Shown here piece after piece: positions 16,140-24,256 of a stretch of 64,000 bases of DNA. The notes beneath the pieces were generated by a model. The model was not told the origin of the DNA. It searched no databases and was given only the letters and a program-made list of their open reading frames with translations. Position numbers and translations under genes: made by a program. The stretch comes from Streptomyces sp. NBC_01296 (GTDB lineage Bacteria; Actinomycetota; Actinomycetes; Streptomycetales; Streptomycetaceae), in assembly GCF_035984415.1 (NCBI RefSeq), contig NZ_CP130720.1, positions 2,232,001-2,296,000 on the forward strand. Reading direction: 5' to 3'. Numbering within the stretch: position 1 is the stretch's first letter; every line of letters starts with the position of its first letter.

Positions 16140-17636
16140 TCAGGGCGCGCCTCGACCCTGTCCGGGGTGCCCGGCCTGTGCACCGGGCCCGTTGTGGTGG
16201 TTGACCGTGCCGTTGTCGCCGATGACGCCCGCCTGCACGCTGCCCTGGAAGGTGTAGGTGTGCGTGTTGATGACCTGTTGCGCCTGGTCGTAGGAGCTGG
16301 TGTCGATGTTGTGGTCCTTCAGGAACCGCTCCGTCGCTATCAGCACACCCTGCTGGAGGCGCTGCAGGAAGTCCTGGGAGTCCGTGCGTTCGCTGAACCC
16401 CAACTGTTTCCAGTCCGCGACGCGTTCGCGGATGCTGTCCACGGCGCCGTAGTCGTACAGCGCGTGCCGTTTGTCGATCTCGCGCCGCACCTTCTCCAGG
16501 GAGCGGGCGCGCCTGCGCTGCTCGGAGGCGCGCTGCATGCGCCGCGAGGAGGCTTTGAGCAGGGCGGTCCCGGTCCGGGACGTGGCGAAGGAGACCAGGC
16601 TCCACCAGCGCTCCAGCCCTTCCAGCGGCAGCCGGTTCACCCGGTCGAAGCGCGCCTGGAGCGGGGGGATGCCGTACGCCGACACCTCCCAGGTGAGGCT
16701 GGGGTGGTGGAGGCGGGCCCGCAGGTGCATGGAGACGATGGCGCGGCCGCCCTCGCCGGCCCGGACCAGGCTGAGGTAGGTGCGCATGCCGGCGCCCGAC
16801 TGCATCAGGCCCGCCTGGACCAGCTGTTTGGGGATCTGGGCGCGCGGCCGGCGCAGCCGGTCCGGCAGCAGTTCCGGCCCCACGTACGGGACGTTGGTCC
16901 CCATGACGTAGAGCCGGTTGCGGACCTGGAGGCCCTTGAGCCCGGCGATGTTCTCCATCTCGCGGGCCACGTAGGTGTGCAGGTCGACCGCGTCGAACGG
17001 TTTGATGGGCAGCTTGCCGCCGTTGCCCGCCGGGTCGTCGGCGGGGCGGCTGACGTCGATGGGCTGCCAGACCATCTCCTTGAGCTTGGAGCCGCTGCCG
17101 ACGAAGGGGTTGGTGCGCTCGGCGCCCGCCGTGTACGGGACCACGTTGGCCCGCTTGGTCTCCAGCAGCCGCTGCTCGACCTCCGGTTCGACGGCCGGGG
17201 CCAGGTCCGCGGGGCGGTCCGCGCCGTGCTCCACGGCGAGGGCCGCCGTACGGGAGCGGCTCTCGGCCTGGTGGACGAGCCACCAGGCGCTCCCGTACGC
17301 GAGGAGGACCAGTGCGGCGGCCGCGTACGCGAGCACCCACCGGGTGGTGGCCACCGCGTACAGCAGCAGCGGCAGCGCCGCCCACACGCCGACGGCGCAG
17401 ATCCAGGCCAGGCGCCGGTCCCGTACGTCGATCCGCCGGACCGCGGCGCGCCCGTGGCGGGCCAGCGCCACCAGGTCGATGCCGAGGGAGAGGCCGGTGG
17501 CGCGCAGCCCGTCCGCGGTGAGTTCCACGTCCACGTCGCGGGCGAAGTCCTCGTCCAGGTGCGCCCCTGCGCACAGTCGGCGGGTCACCGCATCGGTGCG
17601 GTACTGCGCCAGCGCCGGTAACCGGCGTGCTGCCAT
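16140..17636 (-). CDS. Membrane protein with C-terminal GDNGT motif
   Basis: A 498-residue protein. The N-terminal region of about 75 residues is soluble. Two adjacent membrane helices follow at about 78-97 and 99-120, then a large cytosolic region with no family I recognise and a basic helix (SSRRMQRASEQRRRARSLEKVRREIDKRH in two parts). Residues 460-479 carry the motif ending VIGDNGTVN, also found at the start of the downstream 108-residue protein, followed by a Gly-rich tail. The ATG at 17636 is chosen over 17681 because GGGAGAGG precedes it. It is probably the membrane component of the neighbouring GTPase/kinase system, acting with the small motif protein. Confidence 0.75.
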   Translation of the reverse strand: MAARRLPALAQYRTDAVTRRLCAGAHLDEDFARDVDVELTADGLRATGLSLGIDLVALARHGRAAVRRIDVRDRRLAWICAVGVWAALPLLLYAVATTRWVLAYAAAALVLLAYGSAWWLVHQAESRSRTAALAVEHGADRPADLAPAVEPEVEQRLLETKRANVVPYTAGAERTNPFVGSGSKLKEMVWQPIDVSRPADDPAGNGGKLPIKPFDAVDLHTYVAREMENIAGLKGLQVRNRLYVMGTNVPYVGPELLPDRLRRPRAQIPKQLVQAGLMQSGAGMRTYLSLVRAGEGGRAIVSMHLRARLHHPSLTWEVSAYGIPPLQARFDRVNRLPLEGLERWWSLVSFATSRTGTALLKASSRRMQRASEQRRRARSLEKVRREIDKRHALYDYGAVDSIRERVADWKQLGFSERTDSQDFLQRLQQGVLIATERFLKDHNIDTSSYDQAQQVINTHTYTFQGSVQAGVIGDNGTVNHHNGPGAQAGHPGQGRGAP

Positions 17637-17847
17637 GTGCCTCTCCCCCGTGTCCCCCGTGTGCCCCTCGGTCTTCGGCACACCCTACGGAAACGGGACC
17701 TGGCTGTCCCGCCGTTGGCCGTGATCAGCCGGGGGGACACGGGGCGGGCCGGGAGGGGCACGTACTCATGCCGGGTGTGCGGCGCGCGGGGCGGATCTGA
17801 GCATGCGTACTCAGGTCCGGCCGCTCGCGGGGTCGCATCGTGGGGGC

Positions 17848-18870
17848 ATGCTCATTCAGCCGTGTGATCCGTCGCCGCGCGCCGGGATAACCGCCGTCGG
17901 CAGCCTGTTGCCCGAGGAGGTCCGCTCCTCGGAGGACCTCCAGCAGGAGGTGGCCCGCCGCAGCGGCCTCGTCCTGCCGCCGCGGCTGCTGACGCAGGCC
18001 ACCGGGATCGTCTCGCGCCGGGTCGCGGGCGAGGGCGTGTACGCCTCGACGCTCGCCGTGGGCGCCGCGCGCCGGGCGCTGGCCGCCGGCGGGCTCTCCC
18101 CGATGGACATCGACCTGCTGGTGTTCGCCTCGGCGTCGCGCGACATGGTCGAGCCCGCGACCGCGCACATCGTGCAGGCGGAACTCGGTTCCCGGGCCCA
18201 CGCCTTGGACGTCACCAACGCCTGCAACAGCTTCGTGAACGGCATCGACCTGGCCCGGGCCATGATCCTGGCCGGACGGGCCCGGCGGGCGCTGGTCGTG
18301 ACCGGGGAGACCCCGAGCCGGGCGGTGCAGTACGCGCCGGCCGGGCTCGCGGAGCTGCGCGAGGGCTTCGCCGGGTACACGTTCGGCGACGCGGGGGCCG
18401 CCGTCGTCGTGGAGGCGGTGGAGCGCGGCGGGATCCTCGACGTGGACACCGAGACGCATTCCGAGCACTGGGCGGTCGGGGGCATCCCGGGCGGCGGTTC
18501 GCGGCACCCGCGCGGGGATGCGTACACGTACTTCCGCGGTGACGGGCACGAACTGCGGGGTGTTTTCGAGAAGGTGGGCACCGCGGTCATCGACCGGACC
18601 CTGCACCGTACGGGGATGGACTGGGACGACTTCGCCAAGGTGCTGGTGCACCAGGTGACGGTGCCGTACCTGGAGCGGTTCGCGGAGCTGACCGGGGTGC
18701 CGGCCGGGAAGCTGGTGGTCACGGTGCCCGAGCTCGGGAACGTCGCGAGCGCGAGCATCGGTGTGCAGCTGGACCGGGTGTTCGGTGAACTGGAGCCGGG
18801 GGAACGGGTGTTGTGTGTCGGGCTGGGCGGCGGGATCAGCATCATGACGATGGTCTGGGAGAAGTCGTGA
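17848..18870 (+). CDS. Ketoacyl-ACP synthase III / OleA-like condensing enzyme
   Basis: A 340-residue thiolase-fold enzyme. The nucleophile is Cys126 in LDVTNACNSFVNG, a context that resembles OleA and related Claisen-condensing enzymes more than FabH. The His of HQVTVPYLERF and the Asn of ELGNVASAS complete the triad, and the glycine-rich GLGGGISIMTMVWE is the usual C-terminus. It would join two acyl groups into a beta-keto acid or thioester. The ATG at 17848 has a GTGGGGG site; 15 extra residues would be gained from 17803, which lacks a clear site. It begins a run of five overlapping genes and is divergent from the membrane-protein gene 211 bases away. Confidence 0.85.
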   Translation: MLIQPCDPSPRAGITAVGSLLPEEVRSSEDLQQEVARRSGLVLPPRLLTQATGIVSRRVAGEGVYASTLAVGAARRALAAGGLSPMDIDLLVFASASRDMVEPATAHIVQAELGSRAHALDVTNACNSFVNGIDLARAMILAGRARRALVVTGETPSRAVQYAPAGLAELREGFAGYTFGDAGAAVVVEAVERGGILDVDTETHSEHWAVGGIPGGGSRHPRGDAYTYFRGDGHELRGVFEKVGTAVIDRTLHRTGMDWDDFAKVLVHQVTVPYLERFAELTGVPAGKLVVTVPELGNVASASIGVQLDRVFGELEPGERVLCVGLGGGISIMTMVWEKS

Positions 18871-19613
18871 CGGAGCGGTTGTGGGTGGTCGTGCCCGCCC
18901 ACCAGGAGGAGGCCCGCCTCGGCGACACCCTGCGGGCGCTCGCCGCCCAGCGCGACCGTGACTTCACGCTGCTGGTCGTCGACAACGCCTCGACGGACAA
19001 CACGGCTGCGATCGCACGGGAGTTCGCCACGGGCGCGCCGTTCGCGGTGGAGGTGATCGAGGAGCCGCAGAAGGGGGTCGGCTCTGCCGTGGACACCGGA
19101 TTCCGGTACGCGATCGACCGGGGCGCGACCCTGCTCGCGCGGACGGACGCCGACTGCCTGCCGAGGCCCGGCTGGACGGGCGCGGCGCGGGCCGCGCTCA
19201 CGGCCCGTCCGGGCCTGGTGTGCGGGCGGATCACCGCCCGGCGCGACGAGCACGGGCCGATCGGCCGAGCCGGTTTCGCGGGGCTGGTCCGGCTGGCCGC
19301 GCTGTTCGGACGGCTGCGGCCTGAGCACGCCGCCCGAAGGGGCGGCTTCAAGGCCCCGTACCGCATGCACGCGGGGAACAACATGGCCATCACCGCCGAG
19401 CTGTACCTCGCCGTCGGCGGGATGCCGCGGCGCCCCTCGCCCACCGACCGGCTCTTCCTCAACGCCGTACGCCGGCACACCGACCGGATCACGCACTGTC
19501 GGCGGATGGTCGTGGAGAACTCCACCCGCCGGCTGCAGGCGTACGGGATCGCCGGCACGGCCCGCTGGTACCTCGACCAGGGCAGCGGCACCCACGGAAC
19601 GGACCCCCGCTGA
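18867..19613 (+). CDS. Family 2 glycosyltransferase
   Basis: A 248-residue GT-A fold enzyme. The N-terminus VVVPAHQEEARLGDTLRAL and VDNASTDNT are the nucleotide-sugar-binding part of GT2, and RTDADCLPRPGW holds the DxD metal site. HAGNNMAITAELYLAVGGMPRR is the typical acceptor-side block. No membrane helices are present, so it acts at the membrane surface or in the cytosol. The GTG start overlaps the upstream stop by 4 bases and its own stop overlaps the next ATG, so it is tightly coupled to the condensing enzyme and the ligase. It may glycosylate the product of this pathway; donor and acceptor are unknown. Confidence 0.85.
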   Translation: MTERLWVVVPAHQEEARLGDTLRALAAQRDRDFTLLVVDNASTDNTAAIAREFATGAPFAVEVIEEPQKGVGSAVDTGFRYAIDRGATLLARTDADCLPRPGWTGAARAALTARPGLVCGRITARRDEHGPIGRAGFAGLVRLAALFGRLRPEHAARRGGFKAPYRMHAGNNMAITAELYLAVGGMPRRPSPTDRLFLNAVRRHTDRITHCRRMVVENSTRRLQAYGIAGTARWYLDQGSGTHGTDPR

Positions 19614-21136
19614 TGCTCGACCGACTCGACCACGCGCTGCGCGCCCGCCCCGAGCGGGCCGCCGTGCTCACCGCCACCCGCACCGGGGCCACCCGGGTCC
19701 GGGCCACGCGCGGCGAACTCGCCGAGCTGGCCGACGCGTTCGCCGCGGCCCTGCACGCGCGCGGGCTGCGCGCCGGGGACACCGTCGGGGTCGCCGTCCG
19801 GCCCGGGCCGCGGGCGCTGGCCGTCATGCTCGCGCTGTGGCGGCTCGGGCTGCGCGGGGCCGTGCTCGACCCCGGCGCGGGGCCCGACGTACTGCGCGCC
19901 CGGCTCGCGCTGGCCGAGCCCTCGCTCGTCCTCGCCGACGCGGCCGCGCAGGCCGTCGCGGGCTGGGCCCGCCCGCTGGCCCGCCGGGCCCGGCTCGCCC
20001 TGCCCGACCTGGCCTCGCTGGGCGCCCCCGTGGCCACCGTCGGGCGGCGGCTGCCCGGCTGTGCGCCCGCGCTGGACCCGGACGCGGCGCGTGCCGGGGT
20101 CCCCGGGCAGGGTCGCCGCCCGGCGTACGGGGACTCCGACGCCGACGCGGTGATCGTCTTCACCTCCGGGACCACCTCGCAGCCCCGGGCCGTGGTGCAC
20201 ACGCGGGCGAGCCTGGCCGCCGGGATGGCGTCCGTCTCCGCGCTGTTCGGCGCCGCGGATCCGGCCCGGGCGGGCGATCCGGTGCTCGGGGGCACCTTCT
20301 TCGTCCTCGTGCCCTCCCTCACGCACGGCGCCCCGGTGGCGCTCCCGGCCCGGTCCCCGGCGGTCCTGGCCCGGCAGCTGCGCCGGCTGCGGCCGCGGGA
20401 CACGTATCTGACGCCGCCGCAGCTGCGGGACGCCCTGGGCGCGGGGGCGCGCTTCCGCGGGCGGGTGTGGACGGGCTCGGCGCCGGCGAGCGCCGAGCTG
20501 CTGTCCCGGGTGCGGGGCGCCGGCGCCGAGGAGGCGTGGGGCGTGTACGCGCTGACGGAGCTGTTCCCGGCCGCCGCGGTCGAGGCACGCCAGAAGGCGG
20601 CGTACGAGGGCCCCGGCGACCTGGTCGGGGCCCCGCTGCCCGGGGTCACGGCGAAGCCGGACGAGGACGGCCAGCTGCTGCTGGCGGGGGCCGCGGCTCG
20701 CCGCCGCTACCTGGGCGAGGAGCCCGAGCCGTGGGTGCGTACGGGAGACCGGGCGCGGCTGGACGGAGCGGGGCGGATCGTCCTCGAGGGCAGGAGCAAG
20801 GACATGGTGCTGCGCAGGGCCGAGAACATCTACCCGGGCCTGTACGAGCCCGCGCTGCACGTGCCCGGGGTGGAGCTGGCCGTACTCGTCGGCATCCCGG
20901 CGGGCCGCGGCGCCGAGTCCGCGGGCGACGAGCGGCTCGTGGCCCTCGTACAGCCGCAGACAGGGGTCGCCGAGCCGGGGCTGCGCGCCGCCTTGGCGGG
21001 GCCGCTGGGGCGGATGGGCTCCGCCCGCCCCGACGCCGTGCTGTTCGCGCGGGTCCCGCTGGCGGGACGCTCCCGCAAACCCGACAGGGCGGCGGCCGCG
21101 GCGCTCGCGGCGGCCCGGCTGAGCGGGACCCGATGA
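19613..21136 (+). CDS. ANL-superfamily ligase, OleC-like
   Basis: A 507-residue adenylate-forming enzyme. The P-loop is VFTSGTTSQPRAVVHT, the A5-like region is WGVYALTELFP, and the hinge motif RTGDRARLDGAGRIVLEGRSKDMVLRRAENIYP is clear. A Lys in RSRKPDRAA near the end is a plausible catalytic Lys. The overall pattern is closer to OleC-type beta-lactone synthetases and acyl-CoA synthetases than to NRPS adenylation domains, and no carrier domain is attached. In the OleABCD pathway this enzyme closes a beta-hydroxy acid to a beta-lactone. Together with the KASIII-like and SDR genes around it, an olefin- or lactone-type lipid pathway is suggested. Confidence 0.75.
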   Translation: MLDRLDHALRARPERAAVLTATRTGATRVRATRGELAELADAFAAALHARGLRAGDTVGVAVRPGPRALAVMLALWRLGLRGAVLDPGAGPDVLRARLALAEPSLVLADAAAQAVAGWARPLARRARLALPDLASLGAPVATVGRRLPGCAPALDPDAARAGVPGQGRRPAYGDSDADAVIVFTSGTTSQPRAVVHTRASLAAGMASVSALFGAADPARAGDPVLGGTFFVLVPSLTHGAPVALPARSPAVLARQLRRLRPRDTYLTPPQLRDALGAGARFRGRVWTGSAPASAELLSRVRGAGAEEAWGVYALTELFPAAAVEARQKAAYEGPGDLVGAPLPGVTAKPDEDGQLLLAGAAARRRYLGEEPEPWVRTGDRARLDGAGRIVLEGRSKDMVLRRAENIYPGLYEPALHVPGVELAVLVGIPAGRGAESAGDERLVALVQPQTGVAEPGLRAALAGPLGRMGSARPDAVLFARVPLAGRSRKPDRAAAAALAAARLSGTR

Positions 21137-22572
21137 GCCGGGCCCGCGCCCGGCGGCGCGACCGCCGGGTGTACGTACGCAGCCACCCGCTGCTGTTCGC
21201 GCTGCTCGCCGCCACCCGCGGCCGCCCGGTGCGCCGCCTCGGGGGCACGCTGCTGGTCCACGACGCTTCGGCCTACCGCGAGGCCCTGACCCGCCTCCCC
21301 CTGGACCGCACGGCCCCCGGCACCACGGGCGCCGCGGCCCGCACGGCACTGGCGGGGTCGGCGGAGCCCGCCCGCCCGGCGCCCACCGGTCCGGCGGAGC
21401 CCGACCGCAGGACGGCCGACGCGGCACGCGCGGTGCTCGCCGGGTCGGCGGAGCCCGGCCGGGCGACGGCCGGCACCACCGATGGCGCGGCACACACCCC
21501 GCGCGCGGGCTCGGCGGAGCTCGGCCCTGCGGCGGGCGGCATCGCCGGCGGCGTGCTGTTCGATCAGGAGGGCAGCGGGCACCGCGCGGACCGGCGGGGG
21601 CTCGCGCAGGAGCTCGGTGCGGCCGGTGTGGAGGAACTGCGCGCGGTGTGGCAGCCGTTGCTCGCCCGCCGGCTGGCGCCGCTCGCACAGGGCGGCGAGG
21701 TCGACGCGGTCGCGCTCGCGCGGGAGCTGGCCGGCACGGTGGTCTGCCGGCTGCTGGGCGCGGAAGCCGGCCCGGTGGAGGTGGCACAGGCCGCCGCCGA
21801 CGCCGCGGCCGCGTCGGTGCGCACCCATCTGCCGGGCCCGCACCGCCCGGGCGCGAAGGCGGCTGCCGCCCACACGGCGCGCAGGCTCCAGTCCCTCCTG
21901 GGCCGCCCTCTCGCCACGCCGCTCCCCACGCCCGTGCCCGGCTGCCCTCATGGCGCGGCGGCCCACGGCGTCCCGGGCGCCGATGGGGCTGCCGCCCGGT
22001 GCCCTCAGGGCGGAACGGCAGCCGGCGCCGAGGTGCCGGGCCGCGCCGCCTCGCCGCCCGGCAGCCGGGCGGGTGGGGGCGATGCGCTCGGTGCGATGGT
22101 GGCGGTGGCCGCCGTCAACACCACCGTGGCCGCGCTGCCGCGGGCGGTGGCGTGGTGCGCCGACGCCGGTCTGTGGGAACAGGCCGCGGACCCGGTGCTG
22201 CGGCTCCGGCTGGCCGACGAGCTGCTGCGGGTCACCGCGGCCTCGCCGCTGCTGCCCCGCGTGGCGGCGGCCGACGGGACGGTCGGCGGCTGCCCGGTCC
22301 GCAGCGGCGACCGGCTGCTGCTGGTCGCCCGGCATGCCGCGGAGGCACACCGCCGCGACCCGGACGCCCTCGCCCCGGCCGATCCGGCCCTGGCCCACCT
22401 GGTGTTCGGCGCCGGCCCGCACGCCTGCCCCGGCGCCCGCCTGGCCCGCGTCCAACTGGCCGACACCCTGGCGGCCCTGGCCCCGTACCGACCGGTGGTG
22501 ACCCGCGCCCGGGTCGACCGCCGGGCCGCCCTGCCGGGCTGGCGCCTGCTGACCGTGAAGGCCACCTCATGA
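21133..22572 (+). CDS. Cytochrome P450 with low-complexity insertions
   Basis: A 479-residue P450. The heme-binding loop FGAGPHACPGARLARVQ is intact, and an ExxR helix is present in DELLRVT. The HRADRR segment fits the C-helix. The I-helix reads AVNTTVA, keeping the Thr pair but lacking the usual acidic residue. Two Ala/Gly/Pro-rich inserts (about residues 61-137, with repeated AGSAEP units, and about 255-315) make it longer than typical P450s of about 400 residues. It overlaps both neighbours by 4 bases, so it is part of the same pathway, probably oxidising the lipid product. The N-terminal 60 residues are unlike most soluble P450s. Confidence 0.8.
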   Translation: MSRARARRRDRRVYVRSHPLLFALLAATRGRPVRRLGGTLLVHDASAYREALTRLPLDRTAPGTTGAAARTALAGSAEPARPAPTGPAEPDRRTADAARAVLAGSAEPGRATAGTTDGAAHTPRAGSAELGPAAGGIAGGVLFDQEGSGHRADRRGLAQELGAAGVEELRAVWQPLLARRLAPLAQGGEVDAVALARELAGTVVCRLLGAEAGPVEVAQAAADAAAASVRTHLPGPHRPGAKAAAAHTARRLQSLLGRPLATPLPTPVPGCPHGAAAHGVPGADGAAARCPQGGTAAGAEVPGRAASPPGSRAGGGDALGAMVAVAAVNTTVAALPRAVAWCADAGLWEQAADPVLRLRLADELLRVTAASPLLPRVAAADGTVGGCPVRSGDRLLLVARHAAEAHRRDPDALAPADPALAHLVFGAGPHACPGARLARVQLADTLAALAPYRPVVTRARVDRRAALPGWRLLTVKATS

Positions 22573-23567
22573 ACGCCGACCGGACCGGCCGGACCGCCGC
22601 CGGAGCGGACCGCTCCGCCGGCGTCGGCCGGGGGGTCGGGGGGCTGCGGGTCGCCGTGACCGGGGGGAGCGGGTTCTGCGGTGGGCACGTGGCGCGGGCC
22701 ACCGTGGCGCGCGGGGCCGAGGTGGTGTGCCTGGGACGGCGGCCCGGGCCCGTCGGGGAGCACCGGTTCTGGGATGCGGCCCGCGAACTGCCGGACCTGG
22801 CCGGGGTCGACGTCGTCGTGCACTGCGCGGCCGCGGTCGGCGACCCGGCCCCCGGATCCCCCGCCGAGGCGGAGATGTACGCGGTCAACGTCACCGGCAC
22901 CGAACGGCTGCTGCAGGCCGCCGGAGGCCGGCCCGTGGTCTGGGTGAGCAGTGCCAGCGTCTACGATCCGCGCCGCGACCGCGGCCTGGTCCGCGAGGAC
23001 CACCCGTGCGCCGGGCAGTTGAACGCCTACGGCCGCACCAAGGCGGCGGGCGAGGCCCTCGCACTGGCCGCGGGGGCGGTGGCGCTGCGGCCGCGGGCCG
23101 TCTACGGCCCCGGCGACGGCACCCTGCTGCCGCGGCTGCTCTCCCGGGTCCGGGCCGGGACCCTGCTGCTGCCGGGTCCGGACGTCCCGCTCAGCCTGAC
23201 GGCGGTGGAGAACCTGGCCGATGCCGCGCTCGCGGCGGCCGACGGCTGGGCCCCGGGCGCGTACAACGTGGCCGACGCGGCGCCCTACGCGCGCGACGCC
23301 GCCGTACGCCGGGTCCTGCACGCGCACGGCATCGCCGCCCGTATCCGCCACCTCCCGGTGGGGGTGGCCCGTACGGCGGCCCGCGCGGCGGAGGTGCTCG
23401 CGCGCACCGGCGAACCGGCCCTCAGCCGCTACGCGGTGGACCAGCTGGCCCACCCGGTGGTCCTGGACCTGACCCGGGCCCGGGCCCAGGGCTGGACCCC
23501 GCACCGCACGCTGGACGACTATCTCGCCACGCTCGCCCCGGGCGGCCGGACCGTCCCCGGCGACTGA
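22569..23567 (+). CDS. NAD(P)-dependent epimerase/reductase (extended SDR), OleD-like
   Basis: A 332-residue extended short-chain dehydrogenase. The Rossmann motif TGGSGFCGGHV starts at about residue 31 after a disordered N-terminus, and the catalytic pair is in AYGRTKAAGE (YxxxK). SSASVYD supplies the Ser, and RPRAVYGPGDGTLLPRLL is typical of the 3-beta-HSD/OleD branch. In olefin biosynthesis OleD reduces the beta-keto acid made by OleA, which fits its place after the condensing enzyme and ligase. A sugar-nucleotide epimerase role is the main alternative, given the glycosyltransferase in the run. It is the last gene of this overlapping set and is convergent with the MbtH gene. Confidence 0.8.
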   Translation: MNADRTGRTAAGADRSAGVGRGVGGLRVAVTGGSGFCGGHVARATVARGAEVVCLGRRPGPVGEHRFWDAARELPDLAGVDVVVHCAAAVGDPAPGSPAEAEMYAVNVTGTERLLQAAGGRPVVWVSSASVYDPRRDRGLVREDHPCAGQLNAYGRTKAAGEALALAAGAVALRPRAVYGPGDGTLLPRLLSRVRAGTLLLPGPDVPLSLTAVENLADAALAAADGWAPGAYNVADAAPYARDAAVRRVLHAHGIAARIRHLPVGVARTAARAAEVLARTGEPALSRYAVDQLAHPVVLDLTRARAQGWTPHRTLDDYLATLAPGGRTVPGD

Positions 23568-23712
23568 CGCCGACGGCGCTTGCGCCGGCCCCCTTGCCGC
23601 CCGTCGCGCTGCTCGTGCCCCGGTGGAACCCGGGGGCGGGGTGTGCGGGGTGGGACCGGTCGGCGGGGCTCGGTCCCCCCGCGCCTCAGCCTCGCCGACC
23701 GGCGTTTTCAGG

Positions 23713-23808
23713 CCCCCGTTCAGACCCCCGCCCAGACCCCCGTTCAAGCCCGCGTCCGGGCCGCCGTTCAAGCCGCCGTTCAGGCCGCCGTTCAGGCCGC
23801 CGTTCAGG
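23713..23808. repeat. Eight tandem 12-bp units at an operon junction
   Basis: Eight imperfect copies of a 12-base unit close to CCGCCGTTCAGG lie end to end. The last four are nearly identical and the first four more diverged. The array lies in the 236 bases between two convergent genes, and its last unit contains the stop codon of the MbtH gene. Apart from this array I see nothing else in 23568-23803. Confidence 0.9.
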
Positions 23809-24007
23809 CCGTCGCCATCCTGCGGCGCAGGCTCAGCGGGCGCATGTCCGTCCACACCGCGGCGATGTGGTCCAGGCATTCCTGCCGCGTGCCCGTCGTG
23901 CCCTCGGCGTGCCAGCCCGCCGGCAGCTCGCGGTCCGCACGCCAGATGGAGTACTGCTCCTCGTCGTTGCGCACGACCCGGTAGCCGCTCTCGTCGGTGT
24001 CAGTCAT
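23804..24007 (-). CDS. MbtH-like NRPS helper protein
   Basis: A 67-residue protein of the MbtH family, which binds and activates NRPS adenylation domains. The family pattern is visible: NDEEQYSIWRADRELPAGW, then an EGTTG..ECLDHI segment and VWTDMRP. The usual two conserved tryptophans are present. The start has GGAGGA upstream. It is transcribed away from the rest of the NRPS cluster, with 249 bases between it and the first LanB-like gene. That gap probably holds divergent promoters, but I cannot place them with confidence. Confidence 0.93.
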   Translation of the reverse strand: MTDTDESGYRVVRNDEEQYSIWRADRELPAGWHAEGTTGTRQECLDHIAAVWTDMRPLSLRRRMATA

Positions 24008-24256
24008 CGCTTCGGTCCTCCGCAGTCGGTCGGTGATCCGGTTTCGTCCGGTCTTTCCGTCAATGGCTCACAGCGTGCCGCTGCGGCCCGGGCCGCCATA
24101 GGGACAAACGCGCAGAAGGACCGGCGGTCGGTGCTGCCGCTCCTTCCCTGGTGACGCCGGCCCGCGCGGCGGCAGTGTTCGGGGCAGCCAGGGTGGCGTC
24201 CGAGAGGTACAGCGCCGCCGGCCACGCCACCCCATCAGGCTGGAAGGAGCTCCGCC

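Noticed and set aside
23713..23808. CRISPR array
   Set aside because: Units are 12 bases with no unique spacers and no cas genes.
22005..23879. Minus-strand frame reading a (GLNG)n repeat
   Set aside because: It is the 12-bp tandem array read in one frame, and the rest of the frame is antisense to the SDR and P450 genes.
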